Source: Prostheceraeus crozeri
Taxonomy: Eukaryota > Platyhelminthes > Polycladida > Euryleptidae
Assembly: GCA_907163375.1 (NCBI GenBank)
Contig: CAJQUW010007244.1
Coordinates: 20,001 to 84,000 of the forward strand
Length of the DNA: 64,000 nt
Direction: 5' to 3'
In this document: positions 18,927 to 30,175 of the stretch, piece after piece
Layout of the letters: each line of letters begins with the position of its first letter
Numbering within the stretch: position 1 is the stretch's first letter
Position numbers and translations under genes: made by a program
The notes under the pieces: generated by a model
What the model was told of the DNA's origin: nothing
The model's input: only the letters and a program-made list of their open reading frames with translations
Databases searched by the model: none

Positions 18927-20597
18927 ATGTCGCGCTCCTGCAAACGGTCACCGAACAGTTTCTGTTACATATGTGGAGAATATATTTTGAGAGGTCGAGA
19001 ACAAGCAATTACTCCTACGATAGAGGAAGCATACGAGAAATACTTTCAGTGCAAATTGGGTGATCAAGACAAGCCCTGGTCTCCACACAAGTGCTGTTCC
19101 AACTGCGCAGTTACATTGCGAGGGTGGCTGCATGGCACTCGTAAAGCAATGCCGTTTGCCATTCCGATGGTTTGGAGAGAACCCAAAGATCATACGACCG
19201 ACTGCTACTTCTGCTTGACTAATGTCAGTGGAATCAATTCCAGAAATAAGAAGAATTTCAGCTATCCTAACTTGAATTCAGCTTTACGACCCATTGCTCA
19301 CAACGAAGATCCACCTGTTCCGACTCCGCCTAAGAAATTCGATGCAGCAGAGCAGTCAGGAACGAGTGGCAGTGAGCCAGATGGTGCAGCGGTGGATGCG
19401 AAATACGAACCTCCAACTCATTCGACCGCACCACATCTCATAACGCAGGGTGAGCTTAATGACCTGACTCGTGACCTCAGTCTCTCTAAGAACCAGGCAG
19501 AACTGTTGGGTTCTCGGCTGAAACAGTGGAACTTACTTGCCTCAGGCACAATCATATCTTCATTTAGAAGTCGTCAGAGCAACTTATCATCTTTCTTCGA
19601 CATGCAAGACACACTTTGTTACTGCCATGACATTGATTCTTTGTTCCAAGTGCTTGGCGTAGCTCATAAGTCAGAAGAATGGCGATTGTTCATTGACAGC
19701 TCCAAGCTGAGTTTGAAGGCAGTTCTGCTCCATGTAGGGAACAAGCTCCCTTCTGTTCCTGTCGGACATGCAGTGCACATGAAAGAGTCCTACCACAATC
19801 TTGAGACACTGTTACAAAAGATCGAATATTCAAAGCATCAGTGGGTCATTTGTGGTGATCTGAAGGTCATCGGGCTACTACTTGGCATGCAAAGCGGATA
19901 CACGAAGTACTGCTGCTTTCTGTGTGAGTGGGATAGTCGGGCAAGAGAACTTCACTATGTCAAACGAGACTGGCCACGACGAGACCAGCTACGGCCTGGT
20001 CATAAGAATGTTCGCTACCAACCACTTGTAAATCCAAGAAAGATACTGCTCCCGCCCCTGCACATCAAACTCGGGCTCATGAAAAATTTTGTGAAGGCGA
20101 TGGACCCAACCAGTGACGGTTTTCAGTATTTACAGAGAAAATTTTCACGCATCAGTGAGGCAAAGTTAAAGGAGGGTATCTTTGTTGGTCCACAGATTCG
20201 TCAGTTGATGTTGGACAGCAATTTCGACGAATCGTTGAATGTGAATGAATTGGAAGCATGGAAAGCCTTCAAGTCAGTTGTAAACCATTTCTTGGGCAAC
20301 ACTAAGGCAGCCAATTACGAACAGCTGGTTGATGATCTTCTTCGTTCTTACAAACAGTTAGGCTGCAACATGTCTCTCAAGATACACTTCCTTCATTCGC
20401 ACCTGGATTTTTTTCCTGCCAACCTTGGGGATTTTAGCGACGAACACGGAGAGAGATTCCACCAAGAAATCAGCTACATGGAAAAACGCTACCAAAGCAA
20501 GTTGAGTCCGCACATGTTGGCAGACTACTGTTGGACTTTGCAGAGAGAATCACCAGAGACCGCGTACAACAGAAAAAGTTTAAGAAAGAACTTTTAG
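18927..20597 (+). CDS. Transposase-like protein, zinc cysteines plus probable RNase H-like core
   Basis: Single-exon ORF. The frame opens earlier (18837), but the first ATG in good context (AACATGT) is at 18927, giving 556 residues. The N terminus has a cysteine cluster: CYICG, then CCSNC about 50 residues on, and CYFC about 40 further, probably zinc-binding. A Pro/Ser-rich linker follows. The second half contains FIDSSK, VICGDLKVIG and CFLCEWD, then LLPPLHIKLGLMKNFVK, FLHSHLDFFP and SDEHGERFHQ. Spaced Asp residues and a late Glu would suit a DDE-type RNase H fold. I recognise this family as widespread uncharacterised predicted proteins of arthropods and cnidarians, but I cannot name the superfamily. 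The inverted repeats around it support a transposon origin. Confidence 0.7.
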   Translation: MSRSCKRSPNSFCYICGEYILRGREQAITPTIEEAYEKYFQCKLGDQDKPWSPHKCCSNCAVTLRGWLHGTRKAMPFAIPMVWREPKDHTTDCYFCLTNVSGINSRNKKNFSYPNLNSALRPIAHNEDPPVPTPPKKFDAAEQSGTSGSEPDGAAVDAKYEPPTHSTAPHLITQGELNDLTRDLSLSKNQAELLGSRLKQWNLLASGTIISSFRSRQSNLSSFFDMQDTLCYCHDIDSLFQVLGVAHKSEEWRLFIDSSKLSLKAVLLHVGNKLPSVPVGHAVHMKESYHNLETLLQKIEYSKHQWVICGDLKVIGLLLGMQSGYTKYCCFLCEWDSRARELHYVKRDWPRRDQLRPGHKNVRYQPLVNPRKILLPPLHIKLGLMKNFVKAMDPTSDGFQYLQRKFSRISEAKLKEGIFVGPQIRQLMLDSNFDESLNVNELEAWKAFKSVVNHFLGNTKAANYEQLVDDLLRSYKQLGCNMSLKIHFLHSHLDFFPANLGDFSDEHGERFHQEISYMEKRYQSKLSPHMLADYCWTLQRESPETAYNRKSLRKNF

Positions 20598-20845
20598 CTG
20601 CATCATGGTAAAGGTTTGCAATGACTTTTTTGCTCTCCTTTGTTTTGTGTGAAGCAGTAAGTAAATCTGCTGATGTCATATATTGTAAAGGCAAATAAAT
20701 GCAGAATGCATGATATTTTTGTTTTTGATTTTAATACAGTGAATAGCAAGGCGGTAAACTAGTGATCGAAAACGGGCAATATGACTAAAATTACTATAAG
20801 AAAGGATTCAAGGAAAAGTGGACTTGATCTTATTCTAATAAAGAT

Positions 20846-21060
20846 CAGGGCCCTTGTGCAGTCCCCCCACATTTTCAATGCTGCCCATGTATTAGGGTTA
20901 GTGCTATGGTCTGGGTAAGGATTTTGGATTGTATGTATTTAGTTTTAGGGTTAGTTTTAGGTTAGGTTGGGGCCTAAGTTTTACCCTGACCCAAACCCCA
21001 ACCCTGACATCAACACTGGCATCATGGAAAATGTCGGGGCGGGGGACTGCACAAGAGCCA
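20846..21060. mobile_element. Palindromic MITE nested in the transposon 3' region
   Basis: Terminal inverted repeats GGGCCCTTGTGCAGTCCCCC and its complement near 21038-21059. The interior includes a GTTAGTTTTAGG-type short repeat and its inverse (TAACCCTGACCC). About 215 bp, non-coding. It lies between the ORF stop and the right inverted repeat of the surrounding transposon, so it inserted later. Confidence 0.75.
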
Positions 21061-21244
21061 AAATCAGTGTTTTTTTTTCAAAATCATAATCCTAAATATT
21101 GACCGTAGAAAAAAAGTAGAGGTCCTAGGAAAAAACGGTCAACGGATTTGTGATCAGCGGCACAGAATTAGTAGGAAACGACTAATTTCATTTAGGAAAC
21201 AGACAAAAAGTCAAAAAATGTTGAAGTGATTAACTTATCCTTCT

Positions 21245-21405
21245 TTCTCAAAATGTCGCACCCATCATGCAAATTACTTCAAAGTTGACAAAAATCCATT
21301 GAGCATGTCAAGTTTATAGTTTGATATTATCGAGTTTTTCATATGGCTCGCAACGTCTATTTGACTACTGGTGCAAACATTTGTTCAATAAAACTTTCAT
21401 TCAAC
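21245..21405 (+). repeat. Dispersed repeat, copy 1
   Basis: Shares an ordered set of blocks with 25955-26130: AAAGTTGACAAAAA, TGAGCAT, GATATTATCGAG, TTTTCATA, GGCTCG, CTGGTGCAAA and AAAACTTTCATT. The two copies are diverged but collinear over about 160 bases. No ORF; the class is unknown, and a short retroelement tail is possible. Confidence 0.6.
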
Positions 21406-22199
21406 ATGAAACAGACCCTGGAGAGTAAACAGTGTGGCAATTCTGTTTCCTAAGTCTACAAAAATATTGGAACGGTGAGTTGTAAAATGAATATATAGAC
21501 GAATATATTGATATCAATCAAAGGAAATATGCAATTAAACTTTATAGTGCATTATAGTGCATTTACATAGAAAAGTAGAATTGTAGACTTTGCAAGTTTC
21601 AGCTCTGTTTGGATTTCGTGAGAATAAATAATAACTTTGAATCCTGTAGTGAATTTTATATTTGACTATCCTTCCGAATGAAGCATGGAGATGATTGGTT
21701 TTATTTCATGCATCAGTTAACAGTTTAGAAATAAATACAAAAGCACGATTTGATGAAGGTGTATGGTGCTCGTTGTCAATATCGACTGTATCAGAAGCGA
21801 TGTCCTCTATGGAGTTGATTGCAAAACAATTGAATTCATTTTACCGGATCGGTCAGGGGTGTGACGTAGAGACGCAGTGACTTGATGTGACTCTTTGACT
21901 TGCGATTTAAGTGTAGGCTTATTAAAGTCTGATCATCTTTCTTTCTAGAAGTAGAAATAGAAATAATTCATTTGTCAGACAATTGAAGATAACAACGTTT
22001 CATCAGCTTGTGCATAAGTAAGAAAGTCAAAGTTTCAAGTTGACATTGCTTAGTAATATCAGTAGGATAGAATTCTAATACATGAAGCAGCATTGATGTT
22101 TGCAGCAACGACAGAAACGAAAGTTGAAAAACTCCGTTTAGTGCTAGAGTTTGGATGAATTAGTCTTCCTGTTCGATTCGATCACTGTTGGATGATGTC
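21406..22199. other. No gene or element recognised
   Basis: AT-rich DNA with only short chance ORFs (for example 21695-21880 +). No inverted repeat or known domain was seen. Confidence 0.5.
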
Positions 22200-23770
22200 A
22201 TGCAGGGAGTGGTCGCTATCATCCATGGCTTTTTTTCAATAGACGGATTGCAGCTTCAATACGCCGGTCTCGTAGACATTCGAATTCACCACATGCACAC
22301 TCACTCGAAGATTTGACGCGACATTTCTATGCGCTCATTTCTACAAGCGATTCAGTTTTTCCTCAAGGCAAGTAGGAAGCTCAACGAATGCTTGAGAACC
22401 ATACTCTAGCACAGTCGCATGGTCTTGCTGAATTTAGGTCGCAATGAGACTAAAGTAGACGGCTTTGAGGTCATTGTCAGATAAAATTGGCCGCAATACT
22501 CTCATAGCGTACATTTTCCTTGAAGCAGATTTCACAGAAGCCTCTACATTCGTGTCCCACTTTAAGCGGTCGTTGATTGTCAAACCAAGGATTCTGGCTT
22601 GGCTCACCACCACCATATCTGGAATTGCAACAGATGCTAAAGGTGTAGACTCCATTTTTCAAAATTTTGCTCATAAGAAATATATAAATTGGCATTTTGT
22701 TGAATGGTTGTTATAGAATTCATCTACAGATCATGATCTTTCAAATGAACTATCATTCAGTGACACAGGATGAAGTAAAGTGCATAAACAGACACTATTT
22801 GTTAGAGTATGTCAACAATTTTCCTGAAATTTCTATGTTGAAATTTGCAGTTACACCAACAAAAAGTGTCAGTTTGCACACATTACTTCATCCTCTGTCA
22901 CTGAATGATAGCTCATTTGAAAGATCATGATCTGTAGATGATTTCAACAATAATTATTTCAACAAAATACCAATTTGTATATTTTTTTAAGAGCAAAACT
23001 CGAAAAAATGGAGTCTACATCTTAGATGTCACAATTTTGTCATTGGAAATACATAGGATTTTGCTATCCTCTCCATTTCTGAAAATCAAATTATATGATC
23101 CGGCAGAGCGAAGTTGTGCAGTAAGTTAGAAGTGTACTATGCTATGTGAAAGTTTTATATACTATCTCACTCCATGCACAGGTTCGCGCTAGCTCCCGGA
23201 CTACTGGTGGACTTTATGGAAATCTGCTGCCACAATACAAAAAAGTACAAGCTCGAGAACAGAACCTTGAGGCACTCTTGATGCTTCCGGGACTGACCCA
23301 CTTACTACGTCCTTGATGCAAGTAGCTTGGTGGTGGTCCGTGAGATAATCTGCTATCCACGTTTTGAAATCGGCAGGTCATTTCAAATCAATGAGTTGTT
23401 GCATAACAACATGATGTCCAACTGAATCGAACGCCTTCGAATAATCGTATAGAAGTAATTGTATGCCTGCAATTTCCTTTTAATCCAATGTTTCGTCACA
23501 AAATCAAGAAGTTATATTATTGCACAAATTGTTGATAATCCAAGTTTCGAGCCGAACTGAGAATTGCCAAAATGCTTCATAAGCAGTGATCGCGAGCTTG
23601 AATTCAAAACAAAGTGTTCAAGAATTATGGATGGGACGGGAAGGAGAGATATTGGTCTGAGGTCACTGACAGGAGGTCGTGACGTTTTCGGGGTAGGAAT
23701 GATGTAGCTAAACTTCCACGGCTTTGAGAAACAACAATATAGCACCGACAAATTTCTATCAGTAACTTAG
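22200..23770 (-). pseudogene. Decayed non-LTR retrotransposon RT (minus strand)
   Basis: Minus-strand fragments in the correct order. 23512-23751: KFSYIIPTPK and DLRPISLLPVPS, the fingers region. About 23390-23460: DYSKAFDSV, the first catalytic Asp block. About 23240-23280: VPQGSVL. 22434-22655: ARILGLTINDRLKW and a helix ending in VYFSLI. 22260-22320: a cysteine-containing C-terminal segment. Frameshifts separate the pieces, the YADD region is lost, and a 376-bp foldback element (22644-23019) interrupts the coding region. The organisation is similar to the LINE at 61942-64000 but it is a different family. Confidence 0.75.
22644..23019. mobile_element. Foldback/MITE hairpin element within the LINE
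   Basis: A near-complete 376-bp palindrome. It starts TGTAGACTCCATTTTT and ends with its complement. The arms of about 165 bases share further blocks (CATCTACAGATCATGATC, GATGAAGTAA, CACTATTTGTTAGAGTA with changes) and surround a loop of about 45 bases near 22810-22855. Non-coding. It would form a long hairpin in RNA or single-stranded DNA. Confidence 0.85.
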
Positions 23771-24231
23771 GAATTTCTAGACAGGATGTCGGGTATGAAA
23801 CTCTTTACAAGTTTATGATTTCTCCACACTTTATACGAACCTTAATTTAAACCAGGTTAAGGAATCATTAAGAAAGTTAAGTGACATAATATTTAGCAGT
23901 TCCAAGAGCTTCATCTGCATTGGATATTATAGAATATTTTTATCGAGCAAAAAGTACAGTGGATATCACTGCTGGTCCAAAATCTAATTCCTCACTGCAA
24001 TGATTTCATCCTAGATAACACTTTTGTTACCTTCGGGGGACTTGTCTTTGCACTAATTCAGGGTATTCCTACAGGTCGGATTCCAGTTCACACTTCGTTG
24101 ATCTCTTCGTGGGTAGGGAGTTCAGATTCGTGACGGGTCTTTTTGCTAGCAATAAATTTGGCTTGGTCAAACTTCTCGGTAGTATACCACCAGGTATGTC
24201 GACGACATTTGCATATTTAATTGCAAGCACT
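23771..24231. other. No gene recognised
   Basis: Short stretch between the LINE remnant and the next TIR element. Possibly more decayed LINE sequence, but no motif could be confirmed. Confidence 0.4.
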
Positions 24232-24975
24232 CCCTCACGAAAATTCCTCATAATTTTTACTCATATATATCTCATGAAATTTAATGCGGATTTGGAACAT
24301 TTTCGCATGCAATATCTCATCAAATTTCATGAGCTTTCTCATGAAAATCTCATTAATTAATTAACAGTTGCTTTTTCATACTTCTGAATTTATTTTCTCG
24401 CATATAGTTATTGAAGCTTTCTTGGCCTAGCCACATTGCCCCAAAGCATTCCCACGCCATGTCCACAATGCTATTTCAGTATTTGCAAAAATATACCACT
24501 ATTTATCATGATCATATATTTAACTGTGATTGTAGATATGTCTATTTTCAACATCTTGCATGGTAATGGCAATTGTCAAATCAAATTATATATGCATCAT
24601 TTCGAAAATGCTGCTGCACATCGTCATGATAAATCCTATATTTTTTATTTTTATCTTTTATAGACTAACCTTGAAGATCTTGATCGATTGAATAAGCTTT
24701 CTTATGGTTATCTCCTTTCGCGGCTAGCATGCGTAACTTATTACTTATAAGCTAATTTTCATGGAGACCTCATAAATGCTCATGATTTTCTCATGAACGC
24801 GATCATGAGATATTGTCCTCATGAATGTCCTCATTACCACTCATTCTGCTCCCATCAAACCATCATGAGAACATCATGAGTTAGATATTTTCTTGTGAGA
24901 ATGTCATGAGACTCATAATAATCTCATGAATTCGCATTAAATTTCATGAGTTCTCATAAAAAAATTTCGTGAGGG
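24232..24975. mobile_element. TIR element with many internal TCATGA motifs
   Basis: Ends are CCCTCACGAAAATT at 24232 and its inverse AAATTTCGTGAGGG at 24975. Sub-terminal sequence also matches inverted (CTCATGAAATTTAATGCG on the left and its complement on the right). CTCATGA/TCATGAG recurs more than ten times, concentrated near both ends. 744 bp, no credible ORF, no clear target duplication. Confidence 0.7.
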
Positions 24976-25954
24976 CTTCGATAAGATATTTCCTAAAATC
25001 TATTTAATGGACCTCTTGGCTGCTAGAAGCGGTGACAATGACAAATGTGTGAATTATGTGGACTTTAAGATCAGGATTATTTAGTGGCCTTTGCTCCACG
25101 GAGGTCTACCACGAGGTTAATGAGTTCAGCTTCCCAGTGGTGCTACATTCCCCGTAATTAGTATGTCTTTGAACACTGGCTTAAACATCTCTGCTGCCCA
25201 ACTCATCAGGTTCGCTAGGAATTCGTCTGATGCTTCCGCCTTCATATCAAGAGCTAAGGGCATTTTCAATGGCTTCAAGGAATGAGGTTACAAAGTTAAT
25301 CCACTGATAAATTCTTGCTTATAGTCCTTCTCGAGAAATAGGTTTTTCGTCTATAAGTTTGGCTATTCATCACCTCACCAAATACTTTCCATCATAGGAA
25401 GGTTAGTTTAACAATTATTATCCAGATTCTTATGTTTCCTTTTGTTCTCTTATATCCAAAATTTATTTTCAGTTGAGCTTTAGGTATGTTTCCTCAGGTT
25501 TGGAGAAACCTTCCTCATCGTTCATTCGATATGGTTGGCCTGGTGCCGCCATGTGATACAGGTTGGAGGTTAGGGGCGGAAACCTTGCTTTATGCAGCCA
25601 CATGGTACCTCCCTGATGACTCTGTCATGTTTCATGCCGATCTCTAAATTTAGCTTATTGATTATAAGTTTTAATATATTCCTGTCCCTTTGAAAGTTGG
25701 GTCGGATAGCCATTATACATGTACGAGTATGTACTACGTTTCCTACTCTGCACTGAGGTAAGAAACTGTATGCTATAAGTATAAATTTATATTCATGCAC
25801 TCTGGACTCTAGGTAACCTAATCATTCACACGATTTTCAGCTAGGGTAGTCGTTTGATTTTGGTTTCTTCTGTTTCCTGGATTCTTCGATTTTGTTAACC
25901 TTGTCGTGTTTCAATTTAATTATCCTTCATTCTCTAAATGTCCTCATTCTCTTC
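24976..25954. other. No gene or element recognised
   Basis: AT-rich DNA with small chance ORFs only (for example 25570-25800 -). Nothing supportable was seen. Confidence 0.5.
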
Positions 25955-26130
25955 CTCAAAAGTCATACAATTCATTCAAATTGTCTAAAAGTTGACAAAA
26001 AAGATAGTTCCTTGAGCATACCAAGTGTTCATGTAGCTAGATATTATCGAGCTTTTCATAAATAAGTGGGCTCGAAACGCGAGCTTGTCTGCTGGTGCAA
26101 ATACTTGTTTAAACAAAACTTTCATTTGTT
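25955..26130 (+). repeat. Dispersed repeat, copy 2
   Basis: Diverged, collinear partner of 21245-21405 in the same orientation. It contains GTTGACAAAAAAG, GATATTATCGAG, GGCTCGAAACGCGAGC (a short palindrome) and CTGCTGGTGCAAATAC. Non-coding. Confidence 0.6.
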
Positions 26131-26607
26131 GGTTTGGCTACTGTTCCATAGCACGATGGCGAGAGCAGCAACCACACCGTTTAAATGATCAGTAAAGTGT
26201 TCACCAAAAACAATTTGAGCATGAAATAGCCTGTCAGCTGGGTATAGTTCTTCAAGGATTCATTGGCACAGCTTGGAAAGCACTGGGCCGACTGATTATG
26301 GTTTGAACCGTTCTATAAACAGTAGCGTTGTTAAACTGCACAAAAGACTACCCGAACTCTCGATCAAAGATGAGCGTCTGATCGGGTTTCACAAATTTTG
26401 AAACACGACTCGGACAAAAAGCAAACCCGCGGTCGGGTTGGGTCCAGAAATTTTACCCGAAGCCAATCAGAAAACACCAGAACCCGAATCGATCCGAACC
26501 CTACACGACCCGACCAGATTAGATCCGAAAACCATTCATGATATTATGCTATTGCTCGTGTGGCCTGAAAGTCATCGCATTACAGGAATCCGGGTAGTTA
26601 TAGAGTT
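26131..26607. other. No gene recognised; ACCCGA-rich patch
   Basis: Contains a cluster of ACCCGA/GACCCG and inverse GTCGGGT words (26345-26530). It is probably a degenerate short repeat. No coding potential is supported. Confidence 0.4.
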
Positions 26608-26615
26608 GTATAAAA

Positions 26616-28375
26616 CAGGGATGCGGAGTCGGAGTCCTATCAAATGACAGGACTACGGACTTCGGCCTATTACTAGACCCGAAATATAATGCAAACAAAT
26701 TGTTTATCCTCGTGCATAGCTGTCACTTTTTTGATGTCAACCTTTCTCCGTCAAACAAAAGGACAGAGACATCAGTGCATGCAAAGCTTGTAATAGTTGA
26801 GGGAATGAACCCTGATAGTGAAAAAGGATTGTCTTTTCACTCGGTAATTTAGTAAAGACGAAAAGCCTTCCTAAGTAAAATATCAGGTTGCTTGAGAACA
26901 TTACCTCTTTACCTAGCGTCAATCGTGTGTGATGGCTCCTCTAAAGCGCATATTAAAATCGAATGTGCACTCATATATTTGGGAGAAGGAAGGGGGATTT
27001 TTCTGCCTGGTAGAGACTGGAGAAGGATCGTGTGAAGCATACACCAACAAGTGATGTGCAAAGTTGCAAAGTTGGTAAACATTCATAGAAGATGATTGAT
27101 TTGATACAGCAATGATCACTAAAATAGGTTTAGGTGAGCCTACACTTTAAATCGCTCAATACCAATCACATACGAAGGATGCATACCAAAGTATTTTTTG
27201 GTATATTTCTGTATTCTCTTGGTATATATTTGTATGCTTTTCGTATGTTATTTCAAGTGTGGTGTGCTTTACATGCTAAAGCCATACCAGCACAATGTTA
27301 AAAGAAAGCATCAATCATTTCCAAAGAATGTTGATTTAAGGCCTTTCGTCAATAAAGATCACACTAATGTTATTACTGTATTGTAAGTAGTGAGATAATG
27401 ACATTCAAGAGTCGTACTTCCAATACTGAATTCGATTTTTATACACATAAGTCTAAAGCATTTCATGAATAATCAATAAGTATTCAACCATCAACAATAA
27501 TGCATCATGTAATTTTGAAATTAAGCGTATTATCAATCCGAAATAAAAGCACATTATAATTCATGAATGCAAAAATAGTTATGTTTGAGATATATAAGTC
27601 AACATGATTGCACGTGAAGTTTCGTTAGAATGATTTGATGAATTTCAAATTGCTTCATAAAGTAGAGCTAGCTAATCGATCTGTTAATGTAGACAAGTAG
27701 CAAGGATGACAATCTCGTGGAGCATTAAAGTCAAAATAAATCTAATTTAATTGGATATCACTCGATCAAACAAAAAGTATTCACATCTGGTATTACTGAA
27801 AAGATTTGTTCGACAGTAGTATGTAATGCATATTTTTTTGATATGTGACTTAAAACTCATCATACCAGAAGCATACCAGAGGCATGCAAATGAGGATGAA
27901 TTTGCATCGGGTCTCGTATGTGAAGCATACCAACAACTCGTATTTCAGTGTAAGGCAACCAATCACAGATAGAATAGCTCGTATCGCTATATACCAATCA
28001 CATACGAAAGCAAGTGAATTTTTGTATGAAAAACATGCCAGATCTCTGCAAGTATACGAGAATCTCGCATTAGATGTTGGTTTCAAATTGTATGTGAATT
28101 TGGTATATGTTTGTATGTAATTTTCGTATCCAGAGATTTACAGTGTGTAATGATTTATGATGTAGGTTATCAGAACTAAGGAGTCGCAGTCCTATCAAAT
28201 GCCGGAGTCATGGAGTAAGTATATTAGGTAGAGTGGTAGCTCTGTTACCAAATGTTTGAGGAAACTGCCACTGAATTGAGTGATCGAAATTGTAATGCAG
28301 AAGGAATGATGGTATTTTACAGATTCTCAGTGACATGACCGTCTAAAATCAAAATGATAGGACTCCGCATCCCTG
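26616..28375. mobile_element. hAT-type non-autonomous element with nested insertion
   Basis: Inverted ends CAGGGATGCGGAGTC (26616) and its complement GACTCCGCATCCCTG (ending 28375) are flanked by 8-bp direct repeats GTATAAAA (26608-26615) and GTGTAAAA (28376-28383), with one mismatch. The CAGGG ends and 8-bp duplication are the hAT signature. About 1 kb of the 1.76 kb is a nested element (27143-28147). No transposase ORF. Confidence 0.75.
27143..28147 (-). mobile_element. TIR family X, copy A (nested in the hAT)
   Basis: Ends match the CACTGTAAATCGCTGGATACG terminus of copies B (42090-43003) and C (54422-55282), in reverse orientation. It is flanked by TA. Sub-terminal zones are packed with CATACCAA, CGTATG and ACATACGAA words and with ACCAATCACATACGA, which recur in B and C. 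The interior (27340-27640) matches the others in inverse order. Non-coding, about 1 kb. Confidence 0.8.
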
Positions 28376-28383
28376 GTGTAAAA

Positions 28384-29392
28384 GTTTCACTCCAGGTTCA
28401 AATCGATCTGTTAAACAACGTAAATAGCCTTCTGGAAGAGCCATCTGCGAGATTTAATTGTACTCTCCTCAAGGGGTAGCGCTGCACTGACGAATTCGAT
28501 AGATTAGAATGATGACAATTTCGATTTAATTCAGCGGACAGTTATGCCAACTACGGCATCAGTGTCCGCCGATTGATGTAGAAATCGACATGATTTTCAT
28601 CTTCATTAGGTTAGAATGAGAACTCATGCCATATTTAAGATTGTATGCTATCATTTGCTGACTTTGTAATATCTAGAATGACTTTTCCCTTTGAATGCTC
28701 AGGAAATGCAATGTAAAAGTTGGTTTCACGGGCCGCTAATGCGGTCTGAGGCGATGTGCATAGATATAGCCAAGGTCTTGTGCACCAAAATGCCGGATAT
28801 CACTGCCCTGGGATGGTGTCCGTGTCCATAATGGAAAACGAATGCGCATGCATGTACGTCTGTCTCATTGTCATGCACAAGTAATCTTGAAACCTTGACA
28901 CTTTATTAAGGCTACATTGTCAAAGATCTGTATTACTTTCCTGCGGTGACCGAATTTGGAAAATTACACTATCGATTTTCTTTGCTTTTCGTTAGTGATC
29001 TACGTGTAGATTATGTTGTTTTGGATAAGAGAAGTCCATGTATGCTCTCTGTGCGCCAAGTTGTTCACTCTTTCTTCAGATTCAGAGTCCAAATGAACAC
29101 ATATTGCATCGTTGACATGACTTGATATGAATGGTATTTTCGCTCACTATTCCAAATTATATATTTTTCTGACAATTATAAAACACAATGCACTTTCATT
29201 AATGAATGATATTTCGCTCAGCGTTGGCGCTAACCATAGAAGTTGATAACAATAAAATCTCTAGAACAGAAATGTAGCTTCATGCAATACACAATAGTGA
29301 CACAAAAATCGCACGCATTTTCACTTAGATACACTTGTTAACGGCTGTACCTTGAGTCAACTTCCATTCTAGTCAACTTCAGATAAACAATC
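28384..29392. other. No gene or element recognised
   Basis: AT-rich DNA between the hAT and Tc1 elements. No ORF of note and no repeats that I could pair. Confidence 0.5.
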
Positions 29393-29643
29393 TAGACTGT
29401 TTCATAAAAAGTGGATCATCCTAAAATTTGACTAAATAAAACATAAGTATGATACAGAAAGCATTTTTCATGTCATTTCATGTCACTAATATATTTAAAT
29501 GTCCTTATATAATCTGATAAGCTATGATACAGCAACGGTTCTTAAGAAGCTAACATTTTGTGGCCCTACCCTTATTGTCGATGACATTACCAATTCGTCT
29601 AGGCATTGATTCGATGATATCGTTGATTTTTGATTGATCTAAC

Positions 29644-30165
29644 CACAGAATTAGATTGTTTAACTGCATCACTTTGCTAGAAATGCAAACTGATTCAAAC
29701 AGATGGCACATGCAGGAACTTAATAAGTGGGCAAAAAGAAATTTTTAATACCTTGCAGAGATAGGAAAAATAGTCGTGCGTCGCTTGCGGATTGCTCTGA
29801 ATTCCTTCAAAATGCTCAGATCGCCGCGATTCCTTCAGATTCGAAGAATTCAGATCATTGCGCAAAAGTTTTCTCGATCATGTTGGGTCCTCTGGTCATT
29901 ATTAAAAAAGTTAACAGGCGGACGAAAACACGTTCACAAACTTCTCTGTAGAACTTGACATCGACTGTGTCTCTTAGCTGTGTGATCCGGATGATAGCAG
30001 ACACTGAAACTTTACACATTTTGGCGTGTTTAATGTTGAACTGGCTGCTCATTGTTCGATTGCTATGGTATTATGTCAGCAGATTGTGCCATTTTATTAA
30101 CGTTACATGTTCTAATGTTTCCTTTCTAGTTAAACAGACGAAGAGAAGACCTGTCAAATTCTGTG
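29644..30165. mobile_element. Non-autonomous hAT element, family Y copy 1
   Basis: 522 bp with ends CACAGAATTAGA and its inverse TCAAATTCTGTG, flanked by a perfect 8-bp target duplication GATCTAAC (29636-29643 and 30166-30173). The copy at 44460-44980 is about 90% similar by eye and has its own 8-bp duplication. Minus-strand reading has moderately long open stretches in both copies but no recognisable domain. Confidence 0.92.
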
Positions 30166-30175
30166 GATCTAACTT

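Larger units (their letters stand above)
18564..21225. mobile_element. DNA transposon of unassigned superfamily with intact ORF
   Basis: An intact ORF (18927-20597) lies between imperfect inverted repeats about 100 bases long: left 18564-18662 and right about 21116-21225. Matching blocks are TTCAACAT at the outer ends, GCGCTGATCAC (left) against GTGATCAGCGG (right), and GTCCTTGACCTCTA against TAGAGGTCCTAGG. The right side is enlarged by a MITE (20846-21060). I could not define a target-site duplication, so the exact ends are uncertain. Confidence 0.6.

Noticed and set aside
29644..30165. Minus-strand ORF in the 522-bp hAT as a conserved gene
   Set aside because: It is interrupted differently in the two copies and has no recognisable domain; similarity follows from shared element origin.
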